A stretch of 64,000 nucleotides of DNA from assembly GCA_907163375.1 (NCBI GenBank), contig CAJQUW010015404.1:119866-183865 (forward strand). The letters are read 5' to 3'. A program made the position numbers and the translations under genes. This DNA is from Prostheceraeus crozeri. Taxonomy: Eukaryota; Platyhelminthes; Polycladida; Euryleptidae. Below are positions 48,521 through 59,542 of this stretch, piece after piece. A model generated the notes under the pieces. It saw only the letters and a program-made list of their open reading frames with translations. It was not told the DNA's origin and did no database searches. How positions within the stretch are numbered: the first letter of the stretch is position 1; each line of letters begins with the position of its first letter.

Positions 48521-48913
48521 ATGAATCGTGAAATGTCTCTCGGACAAACGTCTACGATTGATGAATTAATCAAGAAACAAATTGCTGAGTTTGATGCGCA
48601 AATTAAACATAGTAAACGTAGTAAACGTATTAAAAAACAGAAACGTACTAGGCGTAGTATTAGACGTAATACTAAAAAACAGAAACGTGGAACAAAAGAA
48701 ATATTAGAAACTCCTATTACTGATATCTTTTTTGATGATAGAATTAAGGATGAACTTGGCGATGATTTATGTAATTTATTTAATCCAAATGAAATTAAAT
48801 ATGAAAATGTATCTTTTATTAATGTAGTAAATGATATGCGGAAACTTTTAGCAAATGGTAAAATTATTAATTTACTTGGAAAAGTTGTTAAAGATCAGGA
48901 AAATATAATTTAA
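48521..48913 (+). CDS. Basic hypothetical protein of the AT-rich element, 130 aa
   Basis: Begins MNREMSLGQTSTIDELIKKQ, with a central Lys/Arg block (SKRSKRIKKQKRTRRSIRRN) that may be a nuclear signal or DNA-binding arm, and an acidic then helical C-terminus. Could be a core protein by composition. No duplicate in the window. Confidence 0.4.
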   Translation: MNREMSLGQTSTIDELIKKQIAEFDAQIKHSKRSKRIKKQKRTRRSIRRNTKKQKRGTKEILETPITDIFFDDRIKDELGDDLCNLFNPNEIKYENVSFINVVNDMRKLLANGKIINLLGKVVKDQENII

Positions 48914-49640
48914 AATTTTTACGTAACCTTCTATAATAAAAATTCATTTGAAATATGGTTTTCGAATCTGGATGAGAAATCCGATGCTAACGAATGGATT
49001 TTTACAGGTAACATTAAATATGAAGATTTTGGAATGAAGTTAGTACAAAGATCGCATAGGGGGGCAGGGATTAATATGAAATATAGAATCAAAGAATATT
49101 TCGGTGAATATTGTTATAAGTAATGGATAAAAGACCGTTCCAGGACACCATAAAATCAAAAAATTAGTACTTTTAAAAACGACATAAATTTATGAATTTA
49201 GTCCCTTTTTCAGGTTTTTAAGACCTAAATTCATGAATTTAGTCTATTCAAAAAGTACCATTTTTTCAAAAAATGGTATTTTTAAAAACAACATAAATTC
49301 ATGAATTTGAACCCTTTTTCAGGTTATGAAGACCTAAATTCATAAATCGGCTAAAGCCAGAGGAGCTTCGCTCCGATTTGGGCGTTTTTAAAAATACCCA
49401 ATTTTCAAATTTTTCAAAATCTCAAATTTGTGATTATGACATTTTTCATTGCTTAAATCATGACCGTTCCAGGACACCGAAAATCATAAAAGTTAAGAAT
49501 CTCAAATTTGTGATTATGACATTTTTCATTGCTTAAATCATGACCGTTCCAGGACACCGAAAACCGGACACCGAAAAAATCAGAAAAGTTAAGAATCTCA
49601 AATTCATGAATTTTATCCATCTTTCAGGTTTTTAAAATAT
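48914..49640. repeat. Repeat-rich spacer with element leader, copy 2
   Basis: Holds CATAAATTCATGAATTT inverted motifs, a GC hairpin (GGAGCTTCGCTCC at about 49,360), GCGTTTTTAAAAATACCC, and three GACCGTTCCAGGACACC words (49,132, 49,463, 49,542). From about 49,380 it duplicates 44,450-44,740. No gene seen. Confidence 0.6.
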
Positions 49641-49669
49641 ATCATGTGACTAAAAATATTTCTTTAAAA

Positions 49670-50383
49670 ATGGAAGAAACAAAAGTGGATGAAACAAAAG
49701 TGGAAGGAACTTCAGAAATGGAAGGAACCTCAAGAATATATCCTTCGTTATCATATGAACGTAGTTCTACTTTAATGGACATTGAAAAGATTAACATTGA
49801 AAAAATGAATAAAGAAAAACACAAAGATAGAGTAAGGTATATGAAAGATAAGGAATCTCAATTATTATTAAGATTAGAGCATTATAAAAAATTAAGAAAG
49901 AGATGGAGTAAAGTTAAGAATGTAACACAAGGAATTGGCATATTCTTAACAATAAGTTTAGGTGCTTTAACAATTGTTATATCTTCAGGTGTTTTAGTAA
50001 TTCCAGTAGTTGCTACAGCTTTAACAGGTACGGGTGTTTTTGCAACTTCACTTGCTACAATGTTAGAAAAATCTTTAATAACTAAGAAACGAAAATCATT
50101 AAAAACTAAGCATTTATATATTAAAGAAGTCTATGATAAACTACACTACTACTTTCAAAGAGTATGTGATGATAATGTTATTACGTTAGATGAGATTGAA
50201 AAATTTGATCAAATAGCTAATGAAGTAAATCAAATATCATTTCAATCACAGACAGAAAAAGTTAATGATAAAAATAAAAAGGATGGTAAAATTTCTAGTG
50301 ATGGTAAAACTTTTAGTGATGATAAAATTTTTTTAGAAGAGCTAAAAACTTTATTAGACAAAACTTTATTAAACAAAACTTAA
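49670..50383 (+). CDS. Coiled-coil protein with hydrophobic hairpin, copy 2
   Basis: Same protein as 44,742-45,422, here from MEETKVDETKVEGTSEMEGT. The start is supported by the TTTCTTTAAAAATG context. The core is nearly identical, and differences concentrate in the low-complexity ends. After it the sequence matches copy 1 to about 50,530 and then switches to the inverted block. Confidence 0.55.
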   Translation: MEETKVDETKVEGTSEMEGTSRIYPSLSYERSSTLMDIEKINIEKMNKEKHKDRVRYMKDKESQLLLRLEHYKKLRKRWSKVKNVTQGIGIFLTISLGALTIVISSGVLVIPVVATALTGTGVFATSLATMLEKSLITKKRKSLKTKHLYIKEVYDKLHYYFQRVCDDNVITLDEIEKFDQIANEVNQISFQSQTEKVNDKNKKDGKISSDGKTFSDDKIFLEELKTLLDKTLLNKT

Positions 50384-50567
50384 AACGAGAAAACTTAAAA
50401 CGAGAAAACTTTAAACGAGAAAACTTTAAACGAAAAGATGTCAGACAACAAAGCAATAAAAAAATAATTTGTTCAGTAAAATGTTTTTGTTGTATTCCAA
50501 TGTAACCACAAAATTCAAATATTATATTTTAAAAAAAATATTATACCACTATGTTGTATATTTTTTA

Positions 50568-51356
50568 TTACTCAGTAAACAAATCTTCGATAACTCTATC
50601 ATGAATTTTTTTATCAATATTAATTGTAATGAATCCATAATCTTTTGCCCAAGCATTATTACACGATTGTTTAAATTCATCTTTATCTCTTATACATAAA
50701 TCTCTTAACAAATCACTTAAGGTTCTTGCATTTATTTCAAATAGTATAAATATATTTGCATTCTTTCTAATAACACTTCCGTCTAATGAATACATACTTT
50801 GTGTTAAATAAAATACACTACAGTTATTATGTCTACCTCTTGTGAAATAATTTCTTTGAACTGACTGATTTCTGTCATTAACACAATCATCAAAAATTAC
50901 ACAATGTTTCATTGTTTTATCTAGTTTACTAGGATCTTGCATATTACCACTATCATCTATTAGTTGTATCTTTATATGCTTATTTTTATTGGATTCAACT
51001 AATTGTTTATTTTTTGCTGCTTCTTCACACCACAAATTTATTTCTTCTTCATATTCAGATTTTTCATATTCTTCGAATAGAGAAGCAATTGCTGTTTTTG
51101 TAAGATTATTTTCAAATCCATATTTTAAAAATTGATAGACGGGTTGTTCTGCCGTTGTTGTATAAATTATAAGATTGTTATAATCCAAAAAATTTGGAGT
51201 CGTTAAAATTTTAAATAATAGATATGTTTTTCCACATCCTGATCTTCCACAAATAACTGACAAAACTTTATTAGATAAATTTGGATGATGATTAAATTTA
51301 AGTTTTTTTTTATTTAAAGACATTTCATTCATTTTTAAAGTAATAAATTCATCCAT
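50568..51356 (-). CDS. Packaging ATPase type 1, copy 2 (inverted)
   Basis: 262 residues, leftward, with the same GRSGCGKT and HCVIFDDC motifs as 47,306-48,052 and few substitutions. The N-terminus differs (MDEFITLKMNEMSLNKKKL), and the end has extra residues (HDRVIEDLFTE). Open frame. Confidence 0.8.
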   Translation of the reverse strand: MDEFITLKMNEMSLNKKKLKFNHHPNLSNKVLSVICGRSGCGKTYLLFKILTTPNFLDYNNLIIYTTTAEQPVYQFLKYGFENNLTKTAIASLFEEYEKSEYEEEINLWCEEAAKNKQLVESNKNKHIKIQLIDDSGNMQDPSKLDKTMKHCVIFDDCVNDRNQSVQRNYFTRGRHNNCSVFYLTQSMYSLDGSVIRKNANIFILFEINARTLSDLLRDLCIRDKDEFKQSCNNAWAKDYGFITINIDKKIHDRVIEDLFTE

Positions 51357-51538
51357 TATTGAATTAGTGTTTTTAGAAACAAAAAAATAAAAATAAAATT
51401 TTAATTTAAGTTTATTTTTTTTTATTTTTTGTTTCTAATAATAAGATTAATAAGATTAATAAGATTAATAATGAAAATGATAAAAAAAATTAAACTTCTC
51501 TATTGTAGCGTAAAAGTTTATACCTCTCGAACGGGAGT

Positions 51539-52327
51539 TTATACCTCCCGAACCAAAAGATCTATCATAATCTCTTCACCTCCAAAATTTATTTCTTGTC
51601 CTTTCTCATCAGTGATTCTAATGTTAATGTTGTTAATAGTTTTTCTTGTAATAGGGAAATATATTAATGTTTGTGGAAATACATTTAATCTATAACCAAT
51701 GGGTACAGTAAAAGCTGGAAAACTGAATATTAAATTTGACAATTTACCATTTATATATCCTCCTTCAATAATGTCACAATGTACAACAATTGAATTTATT
51801 TCAGTTATTTTTGGAATTTTCTCACCTAAATGATAACCTTGACTATAGGTTTGTTTATTAAATCCTAATAGCTTTGACAATGATCTATCATGATTAAAAT
51901 CAACTTGATGATTTTCGTCTAAAGTAAGAGAAAATTTATTAACTGCCGGTTCAACTGCAAAATGTAATTGTTTCTTATCTTTAAATGGTATACCTAAATG
52001 TCTCTTAATTTCATTTGATATTGATTCAACTTCGTAAGAACCAGGAAGAAAAGTTAATATTTTCCATGTTTTGCCTTTATCAGTAGAATATCTAAATTGA
52101 TCATTCACATCTTTGATAACGTTTTGAATAGTGTTAAATGTAGAGAAACTAGTCAATGCAATTTGATAATTTTTATTTTGTTCCAAATGTAGAATGGGTT
52201 CTAAATTACAAGTCTGTGATGAAGTAGTTGTTATAATTTTTAACGTCGTACTAAATTTTGATGAACCCAAAATCTCTGTCAAATTTTCTAAATGATTATT
52301 AATTTTGTCTAAATCTGCTGAACACAT
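51539..52327 (-). CDS. Penton-like minor capsid protein, copy 2 (inverted)
   Basis: 262 residues with only a handful of changes from 46,410-47,198 and no gaps. Preceded by ACTAAAAAATG on its strand. The GGGAGTTTATACCTC words past the stop are also kept in both copies, so the duplicated block includes the intergenic DNA. Confidence 0.7.
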   Translation of the reverse strand: MCSADLDKINNHLENLTEILGSSKFSTTLKIITTTSSQTCNLEPILHLEQNKNYQIALTSFSTFNTIQNVIKDVNDQFRYSTDKGKTWKILTFLPGSYEVESISNEIKRHLGIPFKDKKQLHFAVEPAVNKFSLTLDENHQVDFNHDRSLSKLLGFNKQTYSQGYHLGEKIPKITEINSIVVHCDIIEGGYINGKLSNLIFSFPAFTVPIGYRLNVFPQTLIYFPITRKTINNINIRITDEKGQEINFGGEEIMIDLLVREV

Positions 52328-52395
52328 TTTTTAGTTAAAATTTTAAATAAATATTTTTTTATAAAAAATTAAAAACAACAACATATTTCAGCTAC

Positions 52396-52443
52396 GGGCG
52401 AAGCCCTGGAGGACATCAGAGATGACCGGTTCGGGCGAAGCCC
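52396..52443. repeat. Two GGGCGAAGCCC mini-hairpins in tandem
   Basis: GGGCGAAGCCC at 52,396-52,406 and 52,433-52,443, each followed by a GACATCAGAGATGACCGGTT-type tail. Related hairpins occur at 56,035 (GGGTGAAGCCC), 57,622, 57,694, 58,170 and 62,608. Confidence 0.8.
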
Positions 52444-52452
52444 TTAAAGACA

Positions 52453-53289
52453 TCAGAGATGACCGGTTATACTTTTATAATCCTCTTCATTTAGAATCTT
52501 CTTTTCTAATAGTCTTTTCAATATAGCATGAATTTCATTGAAACTAGAATTATGTCCTTCTTTTATTGCAGATATTAAAATATTTAATCTATTTAGTAAT
52601 TCTTGTGGATCATCTGGTAAAAATATGGTTGTTTCTGTTTTCTGTTTTTTTGTTTTCTGTTTTTCAGATAAACCTTTCCCTACTTTAACTCCCGTTGATA
52701 ATAAATTTTCTAATTGTTTATAACGTCTAAGAGATTTTACTGCACCAACTCTGTCTAACATAGCTTTATATTTTATGAGATCTTCTACAGCATAATTATT
52801 TAAATCTACTCCTCTTAAAAGATCAACAAAATTTCTATCTAAACTAATAGGTTTTTTATCTGGTGAAAAAATTAAACCTCGAAAAGGTTGTGGAAATATT
52901 TCTTTTTGTCCGAGATAAAATCTAGGTATTGTTTTTCCATCTATAAATGAGATAGAATGTTCAAATTGCATAGATTTTGGTAATTTCTTATTAATGTTTG
53001 ATTCTAGTAATCCATAGTCATCTAATATAGTTTTGTGTTCTGGATCTGTTATATCAATTTGTTTATCATTATTTGTACTTTCTTTTTCAAGAGTTTTAAA
53101 TGGTTTCATAGTTTTCTCAAAATCAGTTTTTACTTGCTCGGTTTGCTGCATTTTTTCAAACATATCAGATTGAATACCAGCTTTTATCATTCTATGTTGA
53201 AGATGATTTTCTTTCATAATATTTCTTTGTTTTATTAACTCTTCTAATTGTTTTATTCTTTTAAAATTATCAGCTTTAACTTTATCCAT
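52453..53289 (-). CDS. Conserved Polinton-type protein of unknown function, copy 2 (inverted)
   Basis: 278 residues, the inverted counterpart of 45,544-46,353, with a longer N-terminal coiled coil (RIKQLEELIKQRNIMK) and an extra Lys/Gln-rich segment. Two GC-rich mini-hairpins (52,396 and 52,433) lie between its stop and the penton gene, where copy 1 has none. Confidence 0.5.
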   Translation of the reverse strand: MDKVKADNFKRIKQLEELIKQRNIMKENHLQHRMIKAGIQSDMFEKMQQTEQVKTDFEKTMKPFKTLEKESTNNDKQIDITDPEHKTILDDYGLLESNINKKLPKSMQFEHSISFIDGKTIPRFYLGQKEIFPQPFRGLIFSPDKKPISLDRNFVDLLRGVDLNNYAVEDLIKYKAMLDRVGAVKSLRRYKQLENLLSTGVKVGKGLSEKQKTKKQKTETTIFLPDDPQELLNRLNILISAIKEGHNSSFNEIHAILKRLLEKKILNEEDYKSITGHL

Positions 53290-56034
53290 TTTTATATGAT
53301 AATTTTATATTATTTTATATTATAATTTTATGTTATATTATTATTTTATTTTATAATATTTTATATTTTTATATTGTTATATTGTTATATTTAGAAAATA
53401 GAAATTAGAAAATTAAAAAGGTAAAGTAGTTAGTCCATCAGGTAAAATTTTTCTTTTATCATCAAATGGATCTAATGCTAATTTATGTTCTTCTTTTAAA
53501 TACATTTTATGTTTCTTTGAATTAAGTCTATAATTATATGCTGTTTTTATTTCATTATTAAATAATGCATTTTTATAATCTTGAAATGTTATTTGATTAG
53601 CCACTGATGCCTTTGAAATTCCTTTTAATGTTTTATGTGTTTTAATATTTTTAGTTGTATCATAACAGTAACATTTAGATTTTAAAAATATAGCTTCTGT
53701 TATGAAATCTTCATTTCCTTCTAATTCATCTTTTACTTTACATAAATCAGAAGGATGAATAATATCTTTTATTTTATTAATTTCTTTATCAAGTGAAGAA
53801 CCATATGGTACTGTTAATTCTAAGAAAATAGAATCGGTATCTGTAAAGTGTAATTTATAGTTTTTGCCATAAGCAGGTGCTAAATAATCATATATAAAAC
53901 TATACATAAATAGTTTAGCTAATTCTAATATAGTGAAACCAATGAAATTAAACTTATTATGTTTTACAATGCTTCTTCTTAGATGAAACAGCACAAAGTT
54001 CATCACTGAATCTAGTAGTTCTTTTATATGTAGGTTTCCTTGTTAAATTTTGAAATCTATCTCTATCATAAACTATTTCAATATTTTGTCTATTACGTAC
54101 ATTTTCTAAAGTCTTACCATAAAATGCATTATTCATTAATTTGAAGAAAACGTTTCCAAAATCATCTTTATTTCTTTTAGCTATTTTACGTTTTTCAATA
54201 TTGAACTCTATATAATTTTTTAACCATTTAGATTTTCTATACTCTAGTTTTCGATGTATTTTGGTGAGAATCATGCCATGATCTAAATACCAATCTAGCA
54301 TTCTTCCTTCAACAACATACTTTCCTTTATTGCTTTGTGTTAACATAAGTTTTTTTGTTGGTCTGTATTTTTTCGGAATTATAGATTTTTGATAATCTGA
54401 AAAATCTTCTATATTGGGAATTTTGTTTTCTGGACAGAAAGGATAATATTTTGATGCGTCTTTTATATAATCAGGATATACTAAATCAACTTCATATACA
54501 TAACCAAAATTATTTTCACCATCATATGTTCTTTGATAATCTAGATTAATACACCATGTCATTTCACCTGTTGGTAATTCTTGTATCATGCAAGAAGAAT
54601 ATAAGCTATTAAAATCATAATATAACAAATAGTTTTCTCTCATGAATTCATCAATTGCATTTTCACGTTCTACTCCTTCTCGTTTCGTTCGAAAAATTCT
54701 AATATTTTTTCTTTTTCTTCTGGAGATAAAGGTTTCATTATTCCATATTCTTGTGGATTTACTTTCTTATTATAACATTTAACATATCTATTACCTAAAA
54801 CTGATGAAACTCCACCTCTAATTCCAGATTCAAAAAATAATAATTTATCATATGTATTTTCTTTATAATGTTTAAGTTTAACACCAGTATGTTTTAATCC
54901 TGCTAACCATGTTAAACCTGGTGTAGAATAACAATAACATGGATCTATTCCGTAATATTCTAAACACATGTCACGAAAGTTTTCGAAAAGATCAGCTAGT
55001 ATTAATACATCTATCTGTAGATATTTCATTGTATAATCATACATTGTTTTACAATTTAACTCTCTCCAATTCTTTTCAGCTTCTGCATAATCTTCTTCAG
55101 ATAATTGTGATTGTTTTAATGTTGATTTAAATTTATTTATTGGAGGAAGTTGTTTTTCTTCCATAATTTTATTCACAGAATTAAAATCAGTCTTCGACTG
55201 TGAACCACAGGTTTTATCTCCAGTTATATCAGTCTTCGACTGTGAGCCGCAGGCTATGTACTCATACGGAAATATTCCTTTTAAAGGTTTTAATTTATAT
55301 TTATTTAATATTTTACATTGTTCAGGTTTCAAAGTTTTTCCCATAACATCTAATGAATAAGGAGTAAAAAATCTAAATGCATCTAAAATTCTAATACAAC
55401 CTAATTGCATTGAAAAATATTCTTCTTCTTGTTTACATAGTACATTTATTTTTTGTTGTTGTAATTTTTCAGATGAAAATAAATCTTTCATTATTAAATG
55501 GAAATCATATTTAGAACCATTGTAGAAATATAAAGGAACAAAGTTATATTTAAATTTGTTAGCATTAAGATTACAAGAATTATGTGCTGCACCTCTATAT
55601 AATCCATTTAGATGATCATGATCTTTTACTTTATCAATATATCTACCTCTGCCAGTTTTATATTTATTTGTAAAACCTTTTCCACAGTAATAACAATTTA
55701 TTTCATCATAAAATTCTTTTCTTTCTTCATCCGTTAATGGTATCATTGGTTTATTTGTTTCAAGCAATTGTGAAAAACGTCCTTGTAATTCTTCTACTTT
55801 CTTTGTAAACATTTCTGAACTGTCTTCACCATAGTATTGTAAATATTCTGATTTAAATAATTCAGGATAATTCGAATGAATGTACATTCCCCAACATAAT
55901 GGTTTTTGTTCAAATAAATATTTTTCTTTACTTTGTTCAGTTGAACTTTTTCCAGGTGCACTTCTTTCAGGCGCACTTTTTTCAGAATTATAATTTTCAG
56001 AATTATAATTTTCAGAATTATAATTTTCAGAATC

Positions 56035-56045
56035 GGGTGAAGCCC
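56035..56045. repeat. GC-rich mini-hairpin inside the polymerase frame
   Basis: GGGTGAAGCCC, read on the minus strand within SSRASPDSEN. It sits beside a low-complexity run encoding SENYN repeats. Confidence 0.75.
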
Positions 56046-57621
56046 TGGAACTTTCCGTTTGATTTTGTGTCATATTAACATTATATGCTTCAAAATCACA
56101 ATAAATAGTAAAGGGTACTTTATTTTTAAAATACCATTTATTATATTCTAAATAATCATCTTTAGGAAAAGTATTTTGAACTGCTTCGTTTTGTTGACAA
56201 TTTTCCAAATGTCTATTCATTTCTTCTAAAGTTCTAAAACTTGTCATACATTGAAGACAAGGAAAATTTTTATTATCTGAAGTTTTTGTAAATATAGAAA
56301 CATCTTTACACAATATAAAATGACCCTGATAATATAATATATTCGCTTGTGCTGGTTGTTTTGACTGTTCTAGTTTTTCAAATTCATCTTTATATATTTC
56401 ATGTGTTTCATTAATTTCTTTTGTAAGATTAAATGTATTTTGATAATAATTTTGATTTAATATTTGTAACTGATAACTATATTCTTTATCATATTGTTCT
56501 TTATATTGTTGTAGACATTTTTTTAAAGATTCATTTATTTTTTGATTGGTTTCATTTTCTTCATTATTTAATTCTTTATAATTTAATTCTTCATTATTTA
56601 ATTCTTCATTATTTAATTCTTCATTATTTAATTTTTGAATTGTTTCTATCTTATTTTGATATTTATGGTGATATTCTTGTAGTAACATTTTTGTTTGTTG
56701 TTGATAATCTATTTTACATTTTTGTAAACTTTTATTTAAATTTTCTAATTTTTGTTGGTATTCTGAAGATAAAGATGAATATTTGTAATTATAATCATCA
56801 GCACGTCCTTTATAATTATTATGATTAATCATTATTGGTGTTAGTGTTTTAACAAGTTCAAATTTTTCAGTACATATTATATTTCCTTGGTAAAAAATAT
56901 TATGATGCATGTAATTACCTCTATCATTATATACTATTTCTGATTGGCAAAAATTTTTATTATTCAAATAAAATTTTTTTGAATCTGAGTAAAGTGGAGT
57001 AATTTTACCAATAGAAACATAATTCACATTTAATTCAAAAACATTTACTTCAATTAAATTTTTATACTTTTTATGAAACTTTAGTAACCTATTATAATCA
57101 TATGGAAATTCATCTAAGCCATCAGAAAGATCAAATTCACTTATGTATTCTTCTTTATTGTAATGACTTAGTCTTTCTTTATGATATTTTGCAGGATGTA
57201 AATGTGCTATAATACTCCACAGAAAACAATAATCATCTTCATTTTTTATGTTGATTAATTGAGGTGAACTGAAAGGTAAAGGAACATAACTACCACCAGT
57301 ATTATTTTTATATTTATCAATTACTATTTTCTTAGATATTATTTTAACAAATCTCCAACCAGATTCACGTAACTGGGCTTCAATTATACAATTTTCTAAT
57401 TTAAGTATCATCGATTCAAATATGGGTTGTATATCATTTACATTATGAATTTCTTGCGAATTTGTAAAATGTCCTTGTATTATTTCTTCAGGAATTCCAT
57501 CAGGTCCATTTTTTGTATAAAGTACTTCTACATTCATATAACATTTGAAAGATTTCTTAAATATATTATAAAAGTTGGTTAGAATATCAGAAAAAGTTTT
57601 ATCGGTTTCATTATATTCAAC

Positions 57622-57704
57622 GGGCGAAGCCCTGGAAGACATCTCCGATGTCCCACGAACAGATTCATTAAATAAATATTTTATATCTGTTTCGGGCGAA
57701 GCCC
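57622..57704. repeat. Two GC-rich mini-hairpins inside the polymerase frame
   Basis: GGGCGAAGCCC at 57,622-57,632 and 57,694-57,704. On the coding strand they read SSRASP and GSRASP. Both are flanked by duplicated words encoding DTDEFNEIDEF and DIKYLF. Confidence 0.8.
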
Positions 57705-58169
57705 TAGAACCTTCCGTTCGTACGGCTTCATCAAATTCATCTATTTCGTTAAATTCATCAGTATCGCTAAATAAATATTTTATATCTGTTACGGCTTCAT
57801 CTTCACTATTAAAAAATTTTTTATATTCCGAATGTGAATAATCATCAAACATTTTTTTAACTTTTATATCAGTAGGCAATGTTTCTAGATAGTTTTTATA
57901 ACTATTTAATTTTAATATATTTCCTTCATCAACTCGTTCTACATTTTGTAAATGCATTTTACTTTGTAGATGAGATTGATAACTTCTTTTTGTTTGTAAC
58001 TTTTTTTTACATAAGTTACAATAAAACTTGGTATTTTCCATTTTTTTATTTTTTAAAGAAAAAATTTGTGTTTTAGTTTTTTTTTTAAAAAAAAATTTTT
58101 TGTTTTAATTTTTAGAGAAAAAAATTCTAAATATATATAATGGAAAAATTCTAATATATCTGCAAAATC

Positions 58170-58180
58170 GGGCGAAGCCC
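58170..58180. repeat. GC-rich mini-hairpin between genes
   Basis: GGGCGAAGCCC followed by TAGAACCTTCGG, the same tail as the copy at 57,694. It lies between the polymerase start and the next gene. Confidence 0.75.
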
Positions 58181-58212
58181 TAGAACCTTCGGTTTGATTA
58201 TGATAAATTTGT

Positions 58213-58656
58213 TTAATTATTAAGTATTTCACTTACACCATTTATTAATGGTTTTATATCATTATATGTTTTTTTGGCTTCATCAAATGTAGATTTGGCA
58301 TCAGAAAATGTAGATTTAACATCAGATATTATTGGGGTTGCTTTTCTTAATCCGTTTCTAACATCATTTATTGCAATTTTTAAATAGTTTAATGTTTCAT
58401 TATCTTGTAATCTGTTAGGCATTGGTATACCAAATTTTGCATTTAAATAATGATCAAAATAAAAATAAAATGTATCAGGAATAATTTTTAGTGGTACTTT
58501 TGCTTCAGACTCTAAAAAGATAATTATTTGTTCTATAACTTGATTTGATAAATGTTTTGTATTTGCATACATTCTAATATCAAAATCTTGAGAGTTATTA
58601 TAGATTTCATGTTCGGTATCTACTAATATATTTAAATCTTTATCATATACTTGCAT
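58213..58656 (-). CDS. Hypothetical protein of the AT-rich element, 147 aa
   Basis: MQVYDKDLNILVDTEHEIYN, then VIEQIIIFLESEAKVPLKII and a C-terminal helix with repeated short units (SDVKSTFSDAKSTFDEAKKT). The helix repeats suggest a coiled coil. No family recognised. Lies between the two replication/packaging genes. Confidence 0.45.
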   Translation of the reverse strand: MQVYDKDLNILVDTEHEIYNNSQDFDIRMYANTKHLSNQVIEQIIIFLESEAKVPLKIIPDTFYFYFDHYLNAKFGIPMPNRLQDNETLNYLKIAINDVRNGLRKATPIISDVKSTFSDAKSTFDEAKKTYNDIKPLINGVSEILNN

Positions 58657-58765
58657 ATGTTCACTTATGGTGTCAACACGTATTATTCCATATTTATGAT
58701 GTGTATAATATGATAAAAGGCATATTCATTTATAATTTTTATTAATATCATTAAAGAATGCTGCA

Positions 58766-59371
58766 TTATTTTGTGTAGTTGTAAAAAATGTTTGAATGTT
58801 TTCCTCTAATCTTATTATCTACATCACAAGCTTTATGAGCTAATACAACTATTTGAATATTTTGATGTCTTCCTTTTGTAAATATTTCTGACATATTTTT
58901 TTGTTTTGATAAACTTGCAACATCATCTAAAATTAATAAAGATTTATTTTCAGGTGTACCAGCAAAATTTTCCATATCTTGTAACTCATCTAATTGTTTA
59001 TCATTATAGACGTTAGTAAAAGTTGGCCATTCAGAAGTATGCATACAAAAAATATGTACTTTTGTTTCGTCCTTATAATATTGGTTTATATATTTTTTAA
59101 TAAACGTAGTCTTACCACTTCCAGTTTTACCGTAAACAATGAAATGTAAATTTTCTTGATACATTTTACCTTGTTTAATATTTTTATTATTAGTTTTATC
59201 CATAATCTTATCTTTCTCAGTCTTCCATCCTTCAAAAGTTTTTTTTTCTTGATTATAAAAAATTATCTCTTTTGTTCCTCTGTTAGAAAGTAACCCCATT
59301 GATTTCCAATACATATAACAAGATGATAAATAAAAAATATTAAAATACATGCTAACAATATTTTTATACAA
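58766..59371 (-). CDS. Packaging-type ATPase, type 2
   Basis: 201 residues with Walker A YGKTGSGKT, Walker B SLLILDDVASL and FTKGRHQNIQIVVLAHKACD, again the A32/HerA arrangement. It differs greatly from the 47,306 protein, so the element has two distinct ATPases. The likely start may be an internal Met (such as MDKTNNKNIKQGKMYQE), as the first about 60 residues are hydrophobic or low-complexity. Either it is the true packaging motor and type 1 has another role, or they work in parallel. Confidence 0.7.
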   Translation of the reverse strand: MYKNIVSMYFNIFYLSSCYMYWKSMGLLSNRGTKEIIFYNQEKKTFEGWKTEKDKIMDKTNNKNIKQGKMYQENLHFIVYGKTGSGKTTFIKKYINQYYKDETKVHIFCMHTSEWPTFTNVYNDKQLDELQDMENFAGTPENKSLLILDDVASLSKQKNMSEIFTKGRHQNIQIVVLAHKACDVDNKIRGKHSNIFYNYTK

Positions 59372-59542
59372 TGAAATTTTAAAAAATTCGTAAGACGTGT
59401 AAGATCTGATTGTGGTATTTTTTTATTAAGAGATGAATTAGGGGGTAGTGTCTCTAAATATCTTTTATTATATGTATTTTTATCTATATTATTATATATA
59501 TTTTTATCTATATTATTATATATATTTTTATCTATATTATTA
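59372..59542. repeat. Low-complexity AT spacer
   Basis: Three or more units of TATATATTTTTATCTATATT. No gene seen. Confidence 0.5.

Larger units (their letters stand above)
53413..58041 (-). pseudogene. polB: Protein-primed family B DNA polymerase of the AT-rich element (broken, largely open)
   Basis: A very long leftward gene of about 1,500 codons. In order there are an N-terminal C2H2 finger (CNLCKKKLQTKRSYQSHLQS), a Polinton N-terminal region (YVPLPFSSPQLINIKNEDDY, CFLWSIIAHLHP), a long coiled-coil insert with ELNNEELNNEE repeats, a second finger (CLQCMTSFRTLEEMNRH), exonuclease I (YCDFEAYN), a zinc/HDH block (YCGKGFTNKYK, VKDHDHLNG), YNGSKYDFHL, exonuclease III (YLQIDVLILADLF), motif A (YYDFNSLYSSCM), motif B (MNNAFYGKTLENVR) and motif C (FTDTDSIFLEL). 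It is broken in about two places. Three GC-rich hairpin repeats lie in frame in it. Confidence 0.88.
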
